A stretch of DNA of 64,000 nt from NCBI RefSeq assembly GCF_041361465.1, contig NZ_JBGKAC010000001.1, forward strand, positions 2,790,001 to 2,854,000, in the 5' to 3' direction. The translations under genes were made by a program, and so were the position numbers. Under the pieces are notes generated by a model, which made no database searches, was not told the origin of the DNA, and saw only the letters and a program-made list of their open reading frames with translations. How positions within the stretch are numbered: the stretch's first letter is position 1; the number at the start of each line of letters is the position of its first letter. Shown piece after piece: positions 37,436 through 46,740 of the stretch. The DNA comes from Halobaculum sp. MBLA0143. Its GTDB lineage: Archaea; Halobacteriota; Halobacteria; Halobacteriales; Haloferacaceae.

Positions 37436-38628
37436 CCAAGTTCGGCGGCACGTCGTTGGGAACCGGCCAACGCGTCGAGCGCGCCGCCGACTCGATCGCG
37501 GACGTGGTCGCGGACGGCCACGAGATCGCCGTCGTCGCCAGCGCGATGGGGTCGACGACGGACGAACTCCTGGAGGACATCACCTTCGACGCCGACAACG
37601 CCGACCGCGCGGAGATCGTCTCGATGGGTGAACGCACCTCCGTCCGGATGCTGAAGGCGGCGCTGGCGGCCCGCGACGTGGACGCCACGTTCGTCGAGCC
37701 CGGGAGTGACCTCTGGCCCGTCATCACGGACAGTCACGGCGAGGTGGACCCTTCCGTCACCCAGGAACGGGCCGAGGCGCTGGCGGAGGCGTTGGACGGC
37801 ACCGTCCCGGTCGTCACCGGGTTCCTGGCGGAGACGCCCGACGGCGACGTGACGACGCTCGGCCGCGGCGGCTCCGACACCACCGCGGTGATGCTGGGCA
37901 ACTACATGGACGCAGACGAGGTCGTGATCGTCACCGACGTGGAGGGGGTCATGACCGGCGACCCCGGCGTCGTGGAGGGTGCCCGCAACGTCGCCCGCAT
38001 CACCGTCGACGAACTGCGGAACCTCTCGTTCCGCGGGGCGGAGGTGATCGCCCCCTCGGCGCTGTCGTACAAACACGAGGACCTGAACGTCCGGGTCCTC
38101 CACTACCAACACGGCGACCTCACCGCCGGCGGCACGAAGGTGGAGGGCACCTTCGAGAACATCGTCGACATGGAGGAGGACCCGTTGGCGTGTATCACCG
38201 TCGCCGGCCGGGCGATCCGGAACCGGCCGGGTATCCTCTCCGACCTCTCGGAGGCGTTGTTCGAACACGAGATCAACATCGACGCCGTCGCCTCCGGCAT
38301 GGACTCCGTCACCTTCTACGTCGGCAGCGACGTGGCCGAGGTGGCGGAGACGACGCTCCACGACGAGGTGGTGGAAGACGAGTCGCTGTCCTCGGTCACC
38401 AACGAGTCGGAGTTCGCCGTCATTCGGATCATGGGCGGGGAACTTCCAAATCGTCCGGGGGTCATCTCCGGAATCGTCGCTCCCCTCGCCGACGCCGGCG
38501 TGACGATCCACGACATCGTCACGTCGGCCACCTCCGTCGCCGTGTTCGTGGCGTGGTCGGAACGCGAGGAGGTGCTGTCCATCGTCCAGGAACAGGTGTC
38601 GATCTCACACGAGAACGTCTCGCGGTAG
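37423..38628 (+). CDS. Aspartate kinase
   Basis: The 401-residue enzyme phosphorylates aspartate at the entry to threonine, methionine and lysine synthesis. It has the N-terminal MRLVAKFGGTSLGTG kinase motif, VSMGERTSVRMLKAAL, GFLAETPDGDVTTLGRGGSD and TDVEGVMTGDP. Two C-terminal ACT units follow (ITVAGRAIRNRPGILSDLSE; IRIMGGELPNRPGVISGIVA), so feedback control by an amino acid is likely. The GTG start is preceded by a ggggagga Shine-Dalgarno, unlike the leaderless genes around it. Confidence 0.95.
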   Translation: MRLVAKFGGTSLGTGQRVERAADSIADVVADGHEIAVVASAMGSTTDELLEDITFDADNADRAEIVSMGERTSVRMLKAALAARDVDATFVEPGSDLWPVITDSHGEVDPSVTQERAEALAEALDGTVPVVTGFLAETPDGDVTTLGRGGSDTTAVMLGNYMDADEVVIVTDVEGVMTGDPGVVEGARNVARITVDELRNLSFRGAEVIAPSALSYKHEDLNVRVLHYQHGDLTAGGTKVEGTFENIVDMEEDPLACITVAGRAIRNRPGILSDLSEALFEHEINIDAVASGMDSVTFYVGSDVAEVAETTLHDEVVEDESLSSVTNESEFAVIRIMGGELPNRPGVISGIVAPLADAGVTIHDIVTSATSVAVFVAWSEREEVLSIVQEQVSISHENVSR

Positions 38629-38640
38629 CCCGTCGTTCGT

Positions 38641-39309
38641 TCACTTCCCGTGGTACAGCCGTTCGCCGATCTTCTCCGGCAGTCCGGCGTCCGCCACCGC
38701 CTCCGCGACTCCGTCCACGTCGTACGTCACTCGGTGTTCCGCCACCGACCGGTCGTCCAGGTCGACGACGGCGTACGCCGCCCGCGGGTCACCGTCCCGT
38801 GGCTGGCCGACGCTCCCGGGATTGACGACGACTCCCTCGTCGAACGTCTCGTGGTGTTGGAGGTGGGTGTGGCCCAACACGAGCACCTCGGGGTCGCCCG
38901 CGGCCGCCAGCAGCGACGGGTCGAACTCCTCCGGGTAGGTGTAGTGGTCCTGGCGCTCCGGGTGGTCGTGGACGACGGCCACCTGCCCGTCGGCGAGCCG
39001 TCGGCGTCGCGGGAGGTCCCCCAGCCACGACAGCGCGCCCTCGTCCAACTGCTCGCGGGCGTGGTCGACGCCGGCCGACGCCATCGCGTTGAACCGGAAC
39101 CCCGTGTCCTCGGCGACCGCCCGGTCGTGGTTACCGACGACGGTCGGCACCCCACGGTCGCGGAGCGTCTCGACGCAGTCGGCCGGCCACGGGTTGTACC
39201 CCACCACGTCGCCGGCACACACCAGCCGGTCGACCGGCGGGAGATCCGCCAGCACCGCCTCCAGCGCCACTCTGTTGCCGTGAACGTCCGAGAGCAGTCC
39301 GATTCGCAC
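38641..39309 (-). CDS. YfcE/MJ0936-type metallophosphoesterase
   Basis: The 222-residue calcineurin-like phosphoesterase has the metal-site series MRIGLLSDVHGN, VCAGDVVGYNPWP, VVGNHDRAVA, AVVHDHP and LVLGHTHLQHHE with VNPGSVGQPRDGDPRAAY. Relatives cleave phosphodiesters in vitro; the natural substrate is unknown. The start at 39309 places the first motif at the N-terminus, as usual. Confidence 0.9.
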   Translation of the reverse strand: MRIGLLSDVHGNRVALEAVLADLPPVDRLVCAGDVVGYNPWPADCVETLRDRGVPTVVGNHDRAVAEDTGFRFNAMASAGVDHAREQLDEGALSWLGDLPRRRRLADGQVAVVHDHPERQDHYTYPEEFDPSLLAAAGDPEVLVLGHTHLQHHETFDEGVVVNPGSVGQPRDGDPRAAYAVVDLDDRSVAEHRVTYDVDGVAEAVADAGLPEKIGERLYHGK

Positions 39310-39335
39310 GCTTCGCCGTTTGTGGCTACTGTGTG

Positions 39336-41096
39336 TTAACTTCCGGTGTCAGGGCGCTCACGAGCCGGCGCCGCCGCCTCCCTGCCGGCGACGACTCCGG
39401 GGACGCGGACGGTCGCGGTCGTCCCGTCCGACGTGTCGACGGCGAGGCCGCCGCCGACGGCGTCTACCCCCCACCGGACGAGCCAGAGTCCGAGCCCGCT
39501 GCCGTGTTCCAGCGCCGTCTCCGCGTCCGCCCGCAGCGGAGCGAGTTCGTACTCCGGCACGCCCGGTCCCTCGTCGTGGATCTCGATCACGGCCTCGTCG
39601 TCGTCGGCACGGGCCGACACCGTCACCGGCGGCGCGCCGTGTTCGACCGCGTTGTCGACGAGGTTCGCCACGGCCAGCGTCACCGGCGCCGGCGCCACCG
39701 CCAGCCGTAGCTCCGCCGGGACTCGAACGTCGACATCGTCGTGATCGTCGACCGCCTCGGACACGAGCGCCGCCACCGCCACCTCTCGACGGTCGTCGCC
39801 GGCGTCCAACGCCTCCTCACCCCGGCGAGCGGCGTCGCCGAGCGCGAGCAGCTCGTCTGCCTGGCGTTCGATCTCCGCCGCCAGTTCGGGCGTCTCTCCG
39901 TCTCCGGTGTCGGCGATCTGCCCGGCGTACAGCTGGACGACGCTCAGACCGTTCCGGAGGTTGTGCCGGAGCACACGATTCAACACGTCCAGCCGTTGGC
40001 GTCGCCGGCGCTCGGCCGTGATGTCCTGGAGGACGACCGTGTAGCCGACGAGCGTGTCCGTCCTGTCCCGGAGTCCGGAGGCGGTCACCCGGTACGTCCG
40101 TCGTCGACCGCCGACCCGCAGTTCCACCGACTCCGGAGGGTCGCTCGGGTCGAACGACAGCCCGACTGTCGCCGCCGGCTCGCCGAGCGTCGCCGCCCGC
40201 GTCGTGTCCAGCGTGTCGGCGGCGGCCTCGTTCAGTCGGATCACTCGCGACTCGCGGTCCAAGACGACCACCGGCGTCGCCAGCTCGTCGACGGCCGCCC
40301 GTTCGCTGGCACGTCGCGTCGCAGGGTCGAACTCGAACAGGTCGGACGCGAGGTAGGCGTAGCCGTCCAACAGGACGTGTGGCAGCGCCAACACCGGCAT
40401 CAGGTTCGGACCGCCGACGGGCAGCCCGAGACCCCACAGCGTCGCGCCGACGGCCGGCGGGAGCGTGCTCACTCCGACTGCCGCCGCCTCACGACGGTAC
40501 AACGGCCCGTAGCTGACGACGGTGTCGAACAACAGGACCGTACCCCCAGCCGTCAACGCGGCGTTCGCCACGAAGCTGAGGAAGATCGCGGGACCGCGGG
40601 TGTACGTCGCGCCGGCGACGCCAGCGGTCTCTGCCACCTCGAACCCGGTCCAGACGAGACCGCCGGCGGGCGCGAACGGGAGCGTCACCGTCACCCCGAG
40701 GAGAACGACTACCACCACGCCGAACGGCCGGGTCCGGAGCACCGCCGGCCGGCCGGTGTACGTCAGCGCGAACGCGGCGAACGCCGGTCCGAGCCAGGTG
40801 AAGACGACCCAGAACCCGACCTCGACGGCGGCCCGCAGCCCCGGGTCGGTGACGAGGAAACCGACACCGTACAACGCCGTGTACGCGGCCTGGAGCCCCA
40901 ACACGATCAAGAACCAGTCGGCGCCCGGCGCCCCACGGTGACGCCACAGCGCCGCGATCAGATAACAGGTGCCGACCGCGGCCGCCAACGACGCGACCAC
41001 GGGCCACGAGAGCGCCGACAACACGCCGTCTCGTCCGTGGCCCGTCGTGAGGTAGCTTACGGTCGACTGTCGCGTGGAGTGTCGAGCGGGCCTCAC
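39336..41096 (-). CDS. 7TM-PAS sensor histidine kinase
   Basis: The 586-residue kinase has seven hydrophobic helices in the first 245 residues (HisKA_7TM type). A PAS domain follows (TPVVVLDRESRVIRLNEAAA, then TLVGYTVVLQDITAERRRRQ). The phospho-acceptor lies in LNRVLRHNLRNGLSVVQ, with ATPase boxes NLVDNAVEHG, EIHDEGPGVP and GSGLGLWLV. The signal is unknown. It is divergent from a membrane-anchored HTH regulator across a shared promoter. The GTG at 41096 sits about 25 bp after a GATAAGT box. Confidence 0.9.
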   Translation of the reverse strand: MRPARHSTRQSTVSYLTTGHGRDGVLSALSWPVVASLAAAVGTCYLIAALWRHRGAPGADWFLIVLGLQAAYTALYGVGFLVTDPGLRAAVEVGFWVVFTWLGPAFAAFALTYTGRPAVLRTRPFGVVVVVLLGVTVTLPFAPAGGLVWTGFEVAETAGVAGATYTRGPAIFLSFVANAALTAGGTVLLFDTVVSYGPLYRREAAAVGVSTLPPAVGATLWGLGLPVGGPNLMPVLALPHVLLDGYAYLASDLFEFDPATRRASERAAVDELATPVVVLDRESRVIRLNEAAADTLDTTRAATLGEPAATVGLSFDPSDPPESVELRVGGRRRTYRVTASGLRDRTDTLVGYTVVLQDITAERRRRQRLDVLNRVLRHNLRNGLSVVQLYAGQIADTGDGETPELAAEIERQADELLALGDAARRGEEALDAGDDRREVAVAALVSEAVDDHDDVDVRVPAELRLAVAPAPVTLAVANLVDNAVEHGAPPVTVSARADDDEAVIEIHDEGPGVPEYELAPLRADAETALEHGSGLGLWLVRWGVDAVGGGLAVDTSDGTTATVRVPGVVAGREAAAPARERPDTGS

Positions 41097-41117
41097 ACGG
41101 CTGCCCCTTGGGGGCCA

Positions 41118-41125
41118 CTTATCAA
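41118..41125. promoter_or_regulatory. Shared AT-rich box of divergent genes
   Basis: Between the starts at 41096 (minus) and 41149 (plus) the only AT-rich sequence is cttatcaa at 41118-41125. It lies about 25 bp from each start. One element, or two overlapping ones, probably serves both the histidine kinase and the HTH regulator, which would tie their expression together. Confidence 0.45.
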
Positions 41126-41148
41126 CCCCCCGAGGCTACGACGGACGA

Positions 41149-42630
41149 ATGCGAGAGACGAGCCTCGCGGCCGTGATCGTGGTTCTGGTCGCCGCCGTCG
41201 CGGGCGTCGCGGTCGTCGGCGCGACCGCACCCGGCGACGGCGGGCTGCCGGCGCTCGCCGACACGCCGGAGACGGACGACACCGTCACCCGAATCGGCCT
41301 CTCGGCGAACGGCTCCGCCGTCTGGACGGTGCGGTACCGCACTCGGCTCCGGACGGACGCCGACCTCGCCGCCTACCGCGAGTTCCAGGCGACGTTCCGG
41401 AACGACACTGCCGCCTACGAGTCGTCGTTCCGCGACCGGATCGCGCCGGTCGTCGCCGACGCCGCCGAGGGGACCGGTCGCGAGATGCGGCTCGCAGACG
41501 TGACGGCGACCACGTCGATCCAACGGGTGCCCCGGCGCTGGGGTGTCGTCGCCTACCGGTTCCGCTGGGCGAACTTCTCGGCGACCGCGCCCGACGGCAG
41601 CCTCCGCGCCGGCGACGTGTTCGGCGGCGGCTACTACCTCGGGGCCAACGACACGCTCGTCGTCACTGCGCCGTCGGACTACCGTCTCACTCGGGTGGAG
41701 CCGTCGCCGGACGGACGCGAGGACGGCCGGGCGCGCTGGACCGGTCGACGCAGCTTCGCAGACGGTCGCCCCTCCGTCGTCGCGGCACCCCCGACACCGA
41801 CGGCCTCGCCGACCGCCACGCCCTCGCCGACCCCCTCACCCACACCGCCACCGACGGCCTCGCCGGCGACGACGACCACGCCCGCGACCGACCAGGGCGG
41901 CGACGACCTCGTGATTCCGGCGGCGATTGCGGGCGTGATCGCCGTTCTGTTCACTGCGCTCGTCGTAGCCGGGCGCGCTCCCTCCTGGCTCCCGGGCGGC
42001 AGGGGGAGCGACCCGACCGACCCGGGTGACCCGGACGCGCCCGACGGCGGGGCGAGCACGGCTCCGACGGACACCGCCTCGACCACCACGGCTGCCGTCG
42101 ACGCGACCGACGCGGACGGAGCGACCGCCGACGGCGACACGGCGCGCGACGAGACGACCGACCGGGCCACGCCCGACACGGGGACGACGGCCGACGGATC
42201 GGAGACGGGAACGACCGACGAGACGACGGCCGACGAGACGACGACCGATGTGACGACGACCGACGACACGGAGACAGAGTCGTCGGACTCGACGGACGCA
42301 ACAGACACGGACGCGACCGGCGACGCGTCGGACCCCACGGACGCGACGACGGCTGCGGGCGTGGCCGGCGACGCGGACGGCGAGCCCCCGGAGCCGTACG
42401 CGAGCGTGCTCGCCGACCTCCGGCCGCCGCTGACGGACGAAGAACGGGTGACGCAGGCGCTGGCCCGCGAACACGGCCGGATGCGCCAGTCGGCGCTGGC
42501 GGACACGTTGGAGTGGTCGGCGTCGAAGACATCCCGAGTGCTCTCGCGGATGGCCGACGACGACCGAGTGGAGAAGCTCCGGGTCGGCCGCGAGAACGTC
42601 GTGGAGTTAGTCGTCGACGAGGACCCGTAG
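41149..42630 (+). CDS. Membrane-anchored HTH regulator with exported domain
   Basis: The 493-residue protein has a signal-anchor (LAAVIVVLVAAVAGVAVVGA) and an external domain of about 180 residues (WTVRYRTRLRTDADLAAYRE; WGVVAYRFRWANFSATAPDG). A Pro/Thr linker, a second helix near 270 (LVIPAAIAGVIAVLFTALVV) and about 140 Thr/Asp/Ala-rich residues follow. It ends in a winged helix: LTDEERVTQALAREHGRMRQ, LEWSASKTSRVLSRMADDDR. This layout is seen in haloarchaeal transmembrane regulators (DUF7345/DUF7343 type, from memory) that may couple an external cue to DNA binding. Confidence 0.75.
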   Translation: MRETSLAAVIVVLVAAVAGVAVVGATAPGDGGLPALADTPETDDTVTRIGLSANGSAVWTVRYRTRLRTDADLAAYREFQATFRNDTAAYESSFRDRIAPVVADAAEGTGREMRLADVTATTSIQRVPRRWGVVAYRFRWANFSATAPDGSLRAGDVFGGGYYLGANDTLVVTAPSDYRLTRVEPSPDGREDGRARWTGRRSFADGRPSVVAAPPTPTASPTATPSPTPSPTPPPTASPATTTTPATDQGGDDLVIPAAIAGVIAVLFTALVVAGRAPSWLPGGRGSDPTDPGDPDAPDGGASTAPTDTASTTTAAVDATDADGATADGDTARDETTDRATPDTGTTADGSETGTTDETTADETTTDVTTTDDTETESSDSTDATDTDATGDASDPTDATTAAGVAGDADGEPPEPYASVLADLRPPLTDEERVTQALAREHGRMRQSALADTLEWSASKTSRVLSRMADDDRVEKLRVGRENVVELVVDEDP

Positions 42631-42662
42631 CTTCTCCTCACCGGCGACCGTCCCCTCACAGC

Positions 42663-44024
42663 GTGTCCCTCCGTCTGTACTGTTTCGACGACCTCGAAGG
42701 CGTGTACGATCGCCCGACGCGTGTCGCCCGGCTCGTCGGACTGTGTCGCGGGCTGCCCGAGGAGGCCGTCGTCGTCGGCGGCGGCGACGACACCGCACTC
42801 GGCAGCCTCGCGGCACTCGCTGCCACGGACGCCGTCGGCGACGACCCGCCGTCCGGCTTCGACCACGGTCGCGCGCTGGCCCGCCCGGCGTTCGAGGCGA
42901 TCGCCCACGACGCCGAGGTGCCCGGCAACCACGATCTCGACCCCGGGCTGGACTGGACCCGGGCGTGGGCAGCCTCCGTCCCGCCGACGTACTGCTGTGG
43001 TAACGCGGCCGACGGCTTCCAGGACACGGTCGTCGTGGAACGCGGCGACGCCCGCGTCGGTGTCGTCGGCGTCACCCACCCGGCGACCGAGGAACTGCTC
43101 CCGCTGGGGCTGGCGACGACCGTCTCCGACCCGGTGCCGGCCGTCCGAGAGGGGCTCGCCGCGCTCCGCGACCGCGGCGTCGACCACACGGTCGTCCTCT
43201 CGCACTGTGGCGAACACGACGAGCGGGTCGCCCGCGAGACGGACGCCGACGCCGTCGTCGGCGGTCACGTCCACGAGCGTCTGACGGGGACGTTCGACGG
43301 CACCGTCCTCCTCCGGGGCGGAGGTCCCGACGCGGTGCTCTCCGCGCGTCTCGCGGACGGCGACCCGGCGATCCGCACGCACCCAGTCGCCGACGCACCG
43401 GTCCACGAGCCCACCCGGGAGCGCTACCGCGATCTCCGGGCCACGCTCGGCGGTGACGAGCCGTTGGCGACCGTCGACCGCGTCCCCCGAGAGCGACGGC
43501 ACCGCACCGGCGGGGAGTCGCGTGTCGGCAACTTCCTCGCGGACGCGCTCCGGGCGGCCGTCGACGCCGACGCCGCGTTGTTCCCCGCCGGCTCGCTGCG
43601 TCCGGGGCCGGCGCTGTCCGGCACCGTCACACTCGCGGACGCCGTCTCGTTGGCCCCGTTCGACGACACCGTCCACGAACTCCGTCTGTCCGGCGCGCAA
43701 CTCCGTACGGTGCTCGCGGACTGCGGCTGCGACCACCCCGGCGAGCGTGGGTGGGTCCACGCCCACGTCGCCGGGCTCCGGGTGCGCTGGGACGCCGACG
43801 GCGACCTCCAGTCCGTCTGTCGCTCGGACGGGGGTCCGCTCGTCGACGACGAGCCGTACACCGTGGCGACGACCGGGTGGTTCGTGCTGACGGACGGCTA
43901 CGACCCCGCGAACGAGACACACCTCGTCCGCGACCGGGTGTCGGTGCTCGCGGCGATCGCCGAGCACGCGCGAGAGGGTGGGTTGGGGGTCGGGACGGAG
44001 GGGCGGATTGCGAGAGAGAACTAG
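42663..44024 (+). CDS. 5'-nucleotidase/metallophosphoesterase family enzyme
   Basis: The 453-residue protein has an N-terminal metallophosphoesterase domain (EVPGNHDLD, TVVLSHCGEHDERV, VVGGHVHERL). A C-terminal 5'-nucleotidase domain follows (GGESRVGNFLADALRAAVDA, LSGTVTLADAVSLAPFDDTV, DDEPYTVATTGWFV). The first usual DxH motif appears replaced by CFDDLEGVYDRPTR, so one metal ligand set is atypical. No signal peptide is seen, so it is probably cytoplasmic. The GTG at 42663 gives MSLRLYCFDDL. Confidence 0.8.
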   Translation: MSLRLYCFDDLEGVYDRPTRVARLVGLCRGLPEEAVVVGGGDDTALGSLAALAATDAVGDDPPSGFDHGRALARPAFEAIAHDAEVPGNHDLDPGLDWTRAWAASVPPTYCCGNAADGFQDTVVVERGDARVGVVGVTHPATEELLPLGLATTVSDPVPAVREGLAALRDRGVDHTVVLSHCGEHDERVARETDADAVVGGHVHERLTGTFDGTVLLRGGGPDAVLSARLADGDPAIRTHPVADAPVHEPTRERYRDLRATLGGDEPLATVDRVPRERRHRTGGESRVGNFLADALRAAVDADAALFPAGSLRPGPALSGTVTLADAVSLAPFDDTVHELRLSGAQLRTVLADCGCDHPGERGWVHAHVAGLRVRWDADGDLQSVCRSDGGPLVDDEPYTVATTGWFVLTDGYDPANETHLVRDRVSVLAAIAEHAREGGLGVGTEGRIAREN

Positions 44025-44033
44025 ACTCCGGGT

Positions 44034-44498
44034 CTACTGCGACACGTCGACCTGCGGACGAGCGTCGAACGCTTCGATTCGCTCGATCCGCTCCGTGCGC
44101 TCCAGCGCCTCGTCTGCGACTGCCAGCACCTCGACTTCGTCGTAGAAGCCGAGTTCGTCGAGTCGCGCGACGCCGCGGCCGGTGACCGCCCAGTACGTGT
44201 TCGGAAGGTCGTTGGCGGGGTCGTCTGTGGACAGTCGCTCGGTGAGCTCTGCCGACTCCAACTTCCGGAGGTGGTAGTCGATTGTCCCCGACTCGATGTC
44301 CGGGTTCCGGTAGGACAGTTCCTCGACGGAGAGCACGCCGCTGTCGTGAGCGAGGATCTGTTGGACGAAGCGGAGACGCTTCTTGTCCAGCAACGTGTCT
44401 AACTGATCGAACCGAGTTCCATCGATCTCTGCCTGTTCGCCCGCTTCTAGTCTCGCTGCTCTGTCCACTGTCGAATCGTCTAGTCCTCTCTCACTCAT
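44034..44498 (-). CDS. Winged-helix DNA-binding protein
   Basis: The 154-residue protein has a central winged helix: LLDKKRLRFVQQILAHDSGV, SVEELSYRNPDIESGTIDYH, LRKLESAELTERLSTDDPAN, and the wing NTYWAVTGRGVARLDEL. It looks ArsR/MarR-like and probably regulates nearby or distant genes. It converges with the nucleotidase gene, 9 bp apart. No effector domain is visible. Confidence 0.75.
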   Translation of the reverse strand: MSERGLDDSTVDRAARLEAGEQAEIDGTRFDQLDTLLDKKRLRFVQQILAHDSGVLSVEELSYRNPDIESGTIDYHLRKLESAELTERLSTDDPANDLPNTYWAVTGRGVARLDELGFYDEVEVLAVADEALERTERIERIEAFDARPQVDVSQ

Positions 44499-44637
44499 CT
44501 CGTCTAGTCTCTAGTCGGGCTAGCCTACATCTGTTTTGGTGAGTCCTGAACGAGGATTCGCAAAGAGAGCTAGCGGGCACGAGGAGCCACCGAACAAAGA
44601 GCTAACAACAGTATGTGGCTCTAGCGCTATTCACACA

Positions 44638-45228
44638 GTGTCCGAGTTCGTCAAGAGAATAATCGAAGAGTGGACAAATCTCCGAGAGGGCAGCCTCACA
44701 CCGAGAGAATACAGTGCGCTGTACGATGTCGTCCACAAGGACTGTGAACAGTTCGCTGACGTAGAACAACTGTACTTCGTCCTCGGAAGCTACGACGATG
44801 CCTCTGGCCAACGGAACCGGCTGGAGGCTGTTCGAGACTGTATCTCGGAGTACCCTCCGATGGAAGCGTCTCTGATGGAAGAGATCGATTCAGAGGATAG
44901 AGTAGTGGACCAGTGGTATCTGAAGTTCTGTGCTTTCTACGACCGGACAGACTACGCTGTCTTCGTGTTCGAGGACGACGATGGCGGTCACGAACTCGAA
45001 TTTGGTGAGGTTTCTCTCGACGAGAAAGTCAGAGTTCTCAAACGAGACTACTACTCGGACGGGGAAGTCGCCACACAGGCAGAACACGACCACTACGACG
45101 GAATGCTCGCCAAGAAGTTCGAAACTGTCGACAATCGTGGCCGACTGTACCGTCGGACTCACGCCGAGACCGTGGACTGTGACAATCTTGACCGGGCGAC
45201 CCGACGAGTGGCCGAAGACTGTCGGTAG
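44638..45228 (+). CDS. Hypothetical protein, lower-GC
   Basis: From the GTG at 44638 the product has 196 residues (MSEFVKRIIEEWTNLREGSL...). A GTG at 44536 in frame would add 34. It is rich in aromatic and charged residues (YFVLGSYDDASGQRNRLEAV; YDRTDYAVFVFEDDDGGHEL) and ends with a more basic stretch (KFETVDNRGRLYRRTHAETV). Base composition is less GC-rich than its neighbours. No family is recognised. It occupies the place downstream of atpB where a D subunit could be expected. Confidence 0.55.
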   Translation: MSEFVKRIIEEWTNLREGSLTPREYSALYDVVHKDCEQFADVEQLYFVLGSYDDASGQRNRLEAVRDCISEYPPMEASLMEEIDSEDRVVDQWYLKFCAFYDRTDYAVFVFEDDDGGHELEFGEVSLDEKVRVLKRDYYSDGEVATQAEHDHYDGMLAKKFETVDNRGRLYRRTHAETVDCDNLDRATRRVAEDCR

Positions 45229-45334
45229 TGGTGCTGTATCCTAACTGATCTGGTCTGATACACGACACAGGTCCGGCTGTTCGGCCCGGTAGCTTGTCGA
45301 AACAAAGACCGAAATAGAAAACGAGAAACCGCCC

Positions 45335-46738
45335 TCAGTCCGCAGCGACTTCCTCGACGTCGTCTTGGTAGTACTCCTCGATCAGGTCCTCGCCGACGCG
45401 GTTGAGTTCCGACCTCGGGAGCAACGACAGGAGGTCCCAGCCGATGTCCAGCGTGTCGTCGATGTCGCGGTCCGTGTCGTACCCCTGCTCGACGAACTCC
45501 GTCTCGAACTGGTCGGCGAAGTCGAGGAGGCGGTTCTGGCGGTCGTCCAGCGCTTCGCGGCCGACGATGTTCTCCAGGTCGCGGAGCTCGACGCCTTCGG
45601 CGTACGCCGCGAACAGCTGGTCTTTCACGTCGGCGTGGTCGCCGCGGGTGTACCCCTCGCCGATCCCGTCGTCCATCAGCCGCGACAGCGACGGCAGGAC
45701 GTTGATCGGCGGCTCGACACCCTGACTGTTGAGGTCCCGGTCCATCATGATCTGGCCTTCCGTGATGTAGCCGGTCAGGTCCGGAATCGGGTGGGTGTCG
45801 TCGTCACCGGGCATCGTGAGGATCGGGATCTGCGTGACGGAGCCCTCGCGTCCGTCGATCCGGCCGGCACGCTCGTACAGGGACGCCAGGTCCGTGTACA
45901 TGTACCCCGGGTAGCCACGGCGGCCCGGCACCTCCTCGCGGGCGGCGCCGATCTCCCGGAGCGCCTCACAGTAGTTCGTCATGTCCGTCAGGATCGTCAG
46001 GACGTGGTACCCCTTGTCGAACGCGAGGTACTCGGCGGTAGTGAGCGCCAGCCGCGGCGTCACCGTCCGCTCTACGGCCGGGTCGTCCGCGAGGTTCATG
46101 AACACGACGGACCGCTCCAGCGCGCCGGTGCGCTCGAAGTCGGCCATGAACTCGTTGGCCTCCTCCTGGGTGATCCCCATCGCGCCGAAGATCACGGCGA
46201 ACTCGGAGTCCTCGCCGGCCGCCTCGGCCTCCGGCACGGACGCCTGCCGCGCGATCTGGAGCGCCAGTTCGTTGTGCGGCAGCCCGGACGCCGAGAAGAT
46301 CGGCAGCTTCTGGCCCCGCACCAGGGTGTTCATGCCGTCGATGGCGGACACGCCGGTCTGGATGAACTCCTCCGGGTACTCCCGGGAGACGGGGTTGATC
46401 GCCGCCCCGACGATGTCGCGCTTCTCGTCTGCGACGACGTCCGGCCCGCCGTCGATCGGCTGGCCGGAGCCGTCCAGCACGCGTCCCAGCAGATCCTCGG
46501 TGAGATCCATCTTCAGCGTCTTCCCGAGGAACCGCACGGACGCGTTCCGGTCGATACCGGACGTGCCCTCGAACACCTGGATGGCGACGAGCCCCTCTTC
46601 CGACTCCAGGATCTGCCCCCGCTTGGTCTCCCCTTGGGGCGTCTGGATCTCCACCATCTCGTCGTACCCGACCGGCTCGTCCACCTCGGCGAACACCAGC
46701 GGGCCGCTGACCTCCGTGATTGTCTCGTACTCTTTCAT
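45335..46738 (-). CDS. atpB: A-type ATP synthase subunit B
   Basis: The 467-residue non-catalytic subunit starts [20 protein letters not shown]. It shows [37 protein letters not shown] (in place of a Walker A), [40 protein letters not shown] and the C-terminal [12 protein letters not shown]. It forms the A3B3 head with subunit A. The gene begins 2 bp after atpA ends and is the last synthase gene here. Confidence 0.97.
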   Translation of the reverse strand: MKEYETITEVSGPLVFAEVDEPVGYDEMVEIQTPQGETKRGQILESEEGLVAIQVFEGTSGIDRNASVRFLGKTLKMDLTEDLLGRVLDGSGQPIDGGPDVVADEKRDIVGAAINPVSREYPEEFIQTGVSAIDGMNTLVRGQKLPIFSASGLPHNELALQIARQASVPEAEAAGEDSEFAVIFGAMGITQEEANEFMADFERTGALERSVVFMNLADDPAVERTVTPRLALTTAEYLAFDKGYHVLTILTDMTNYCEALREIGAAREEVPGRRGYPGYMYTDLASLYERAGRIDGREGSVTQIPILTMPGDDDTHPIPDLTGYITEGQIMMDRDLNSQGVEPPINVLPSLSRLMDDGIGEGYTRGDHADVKDQLFAAYAEGVELRDLENIVGREALDDRQNRLLDFADQFETEFVEQGYDTDRDIDDTLDIGWDLLSLLPRSELNRVGEDLIEEYYQDDVEEVAAD

Positions 46739-46740
46739 TG

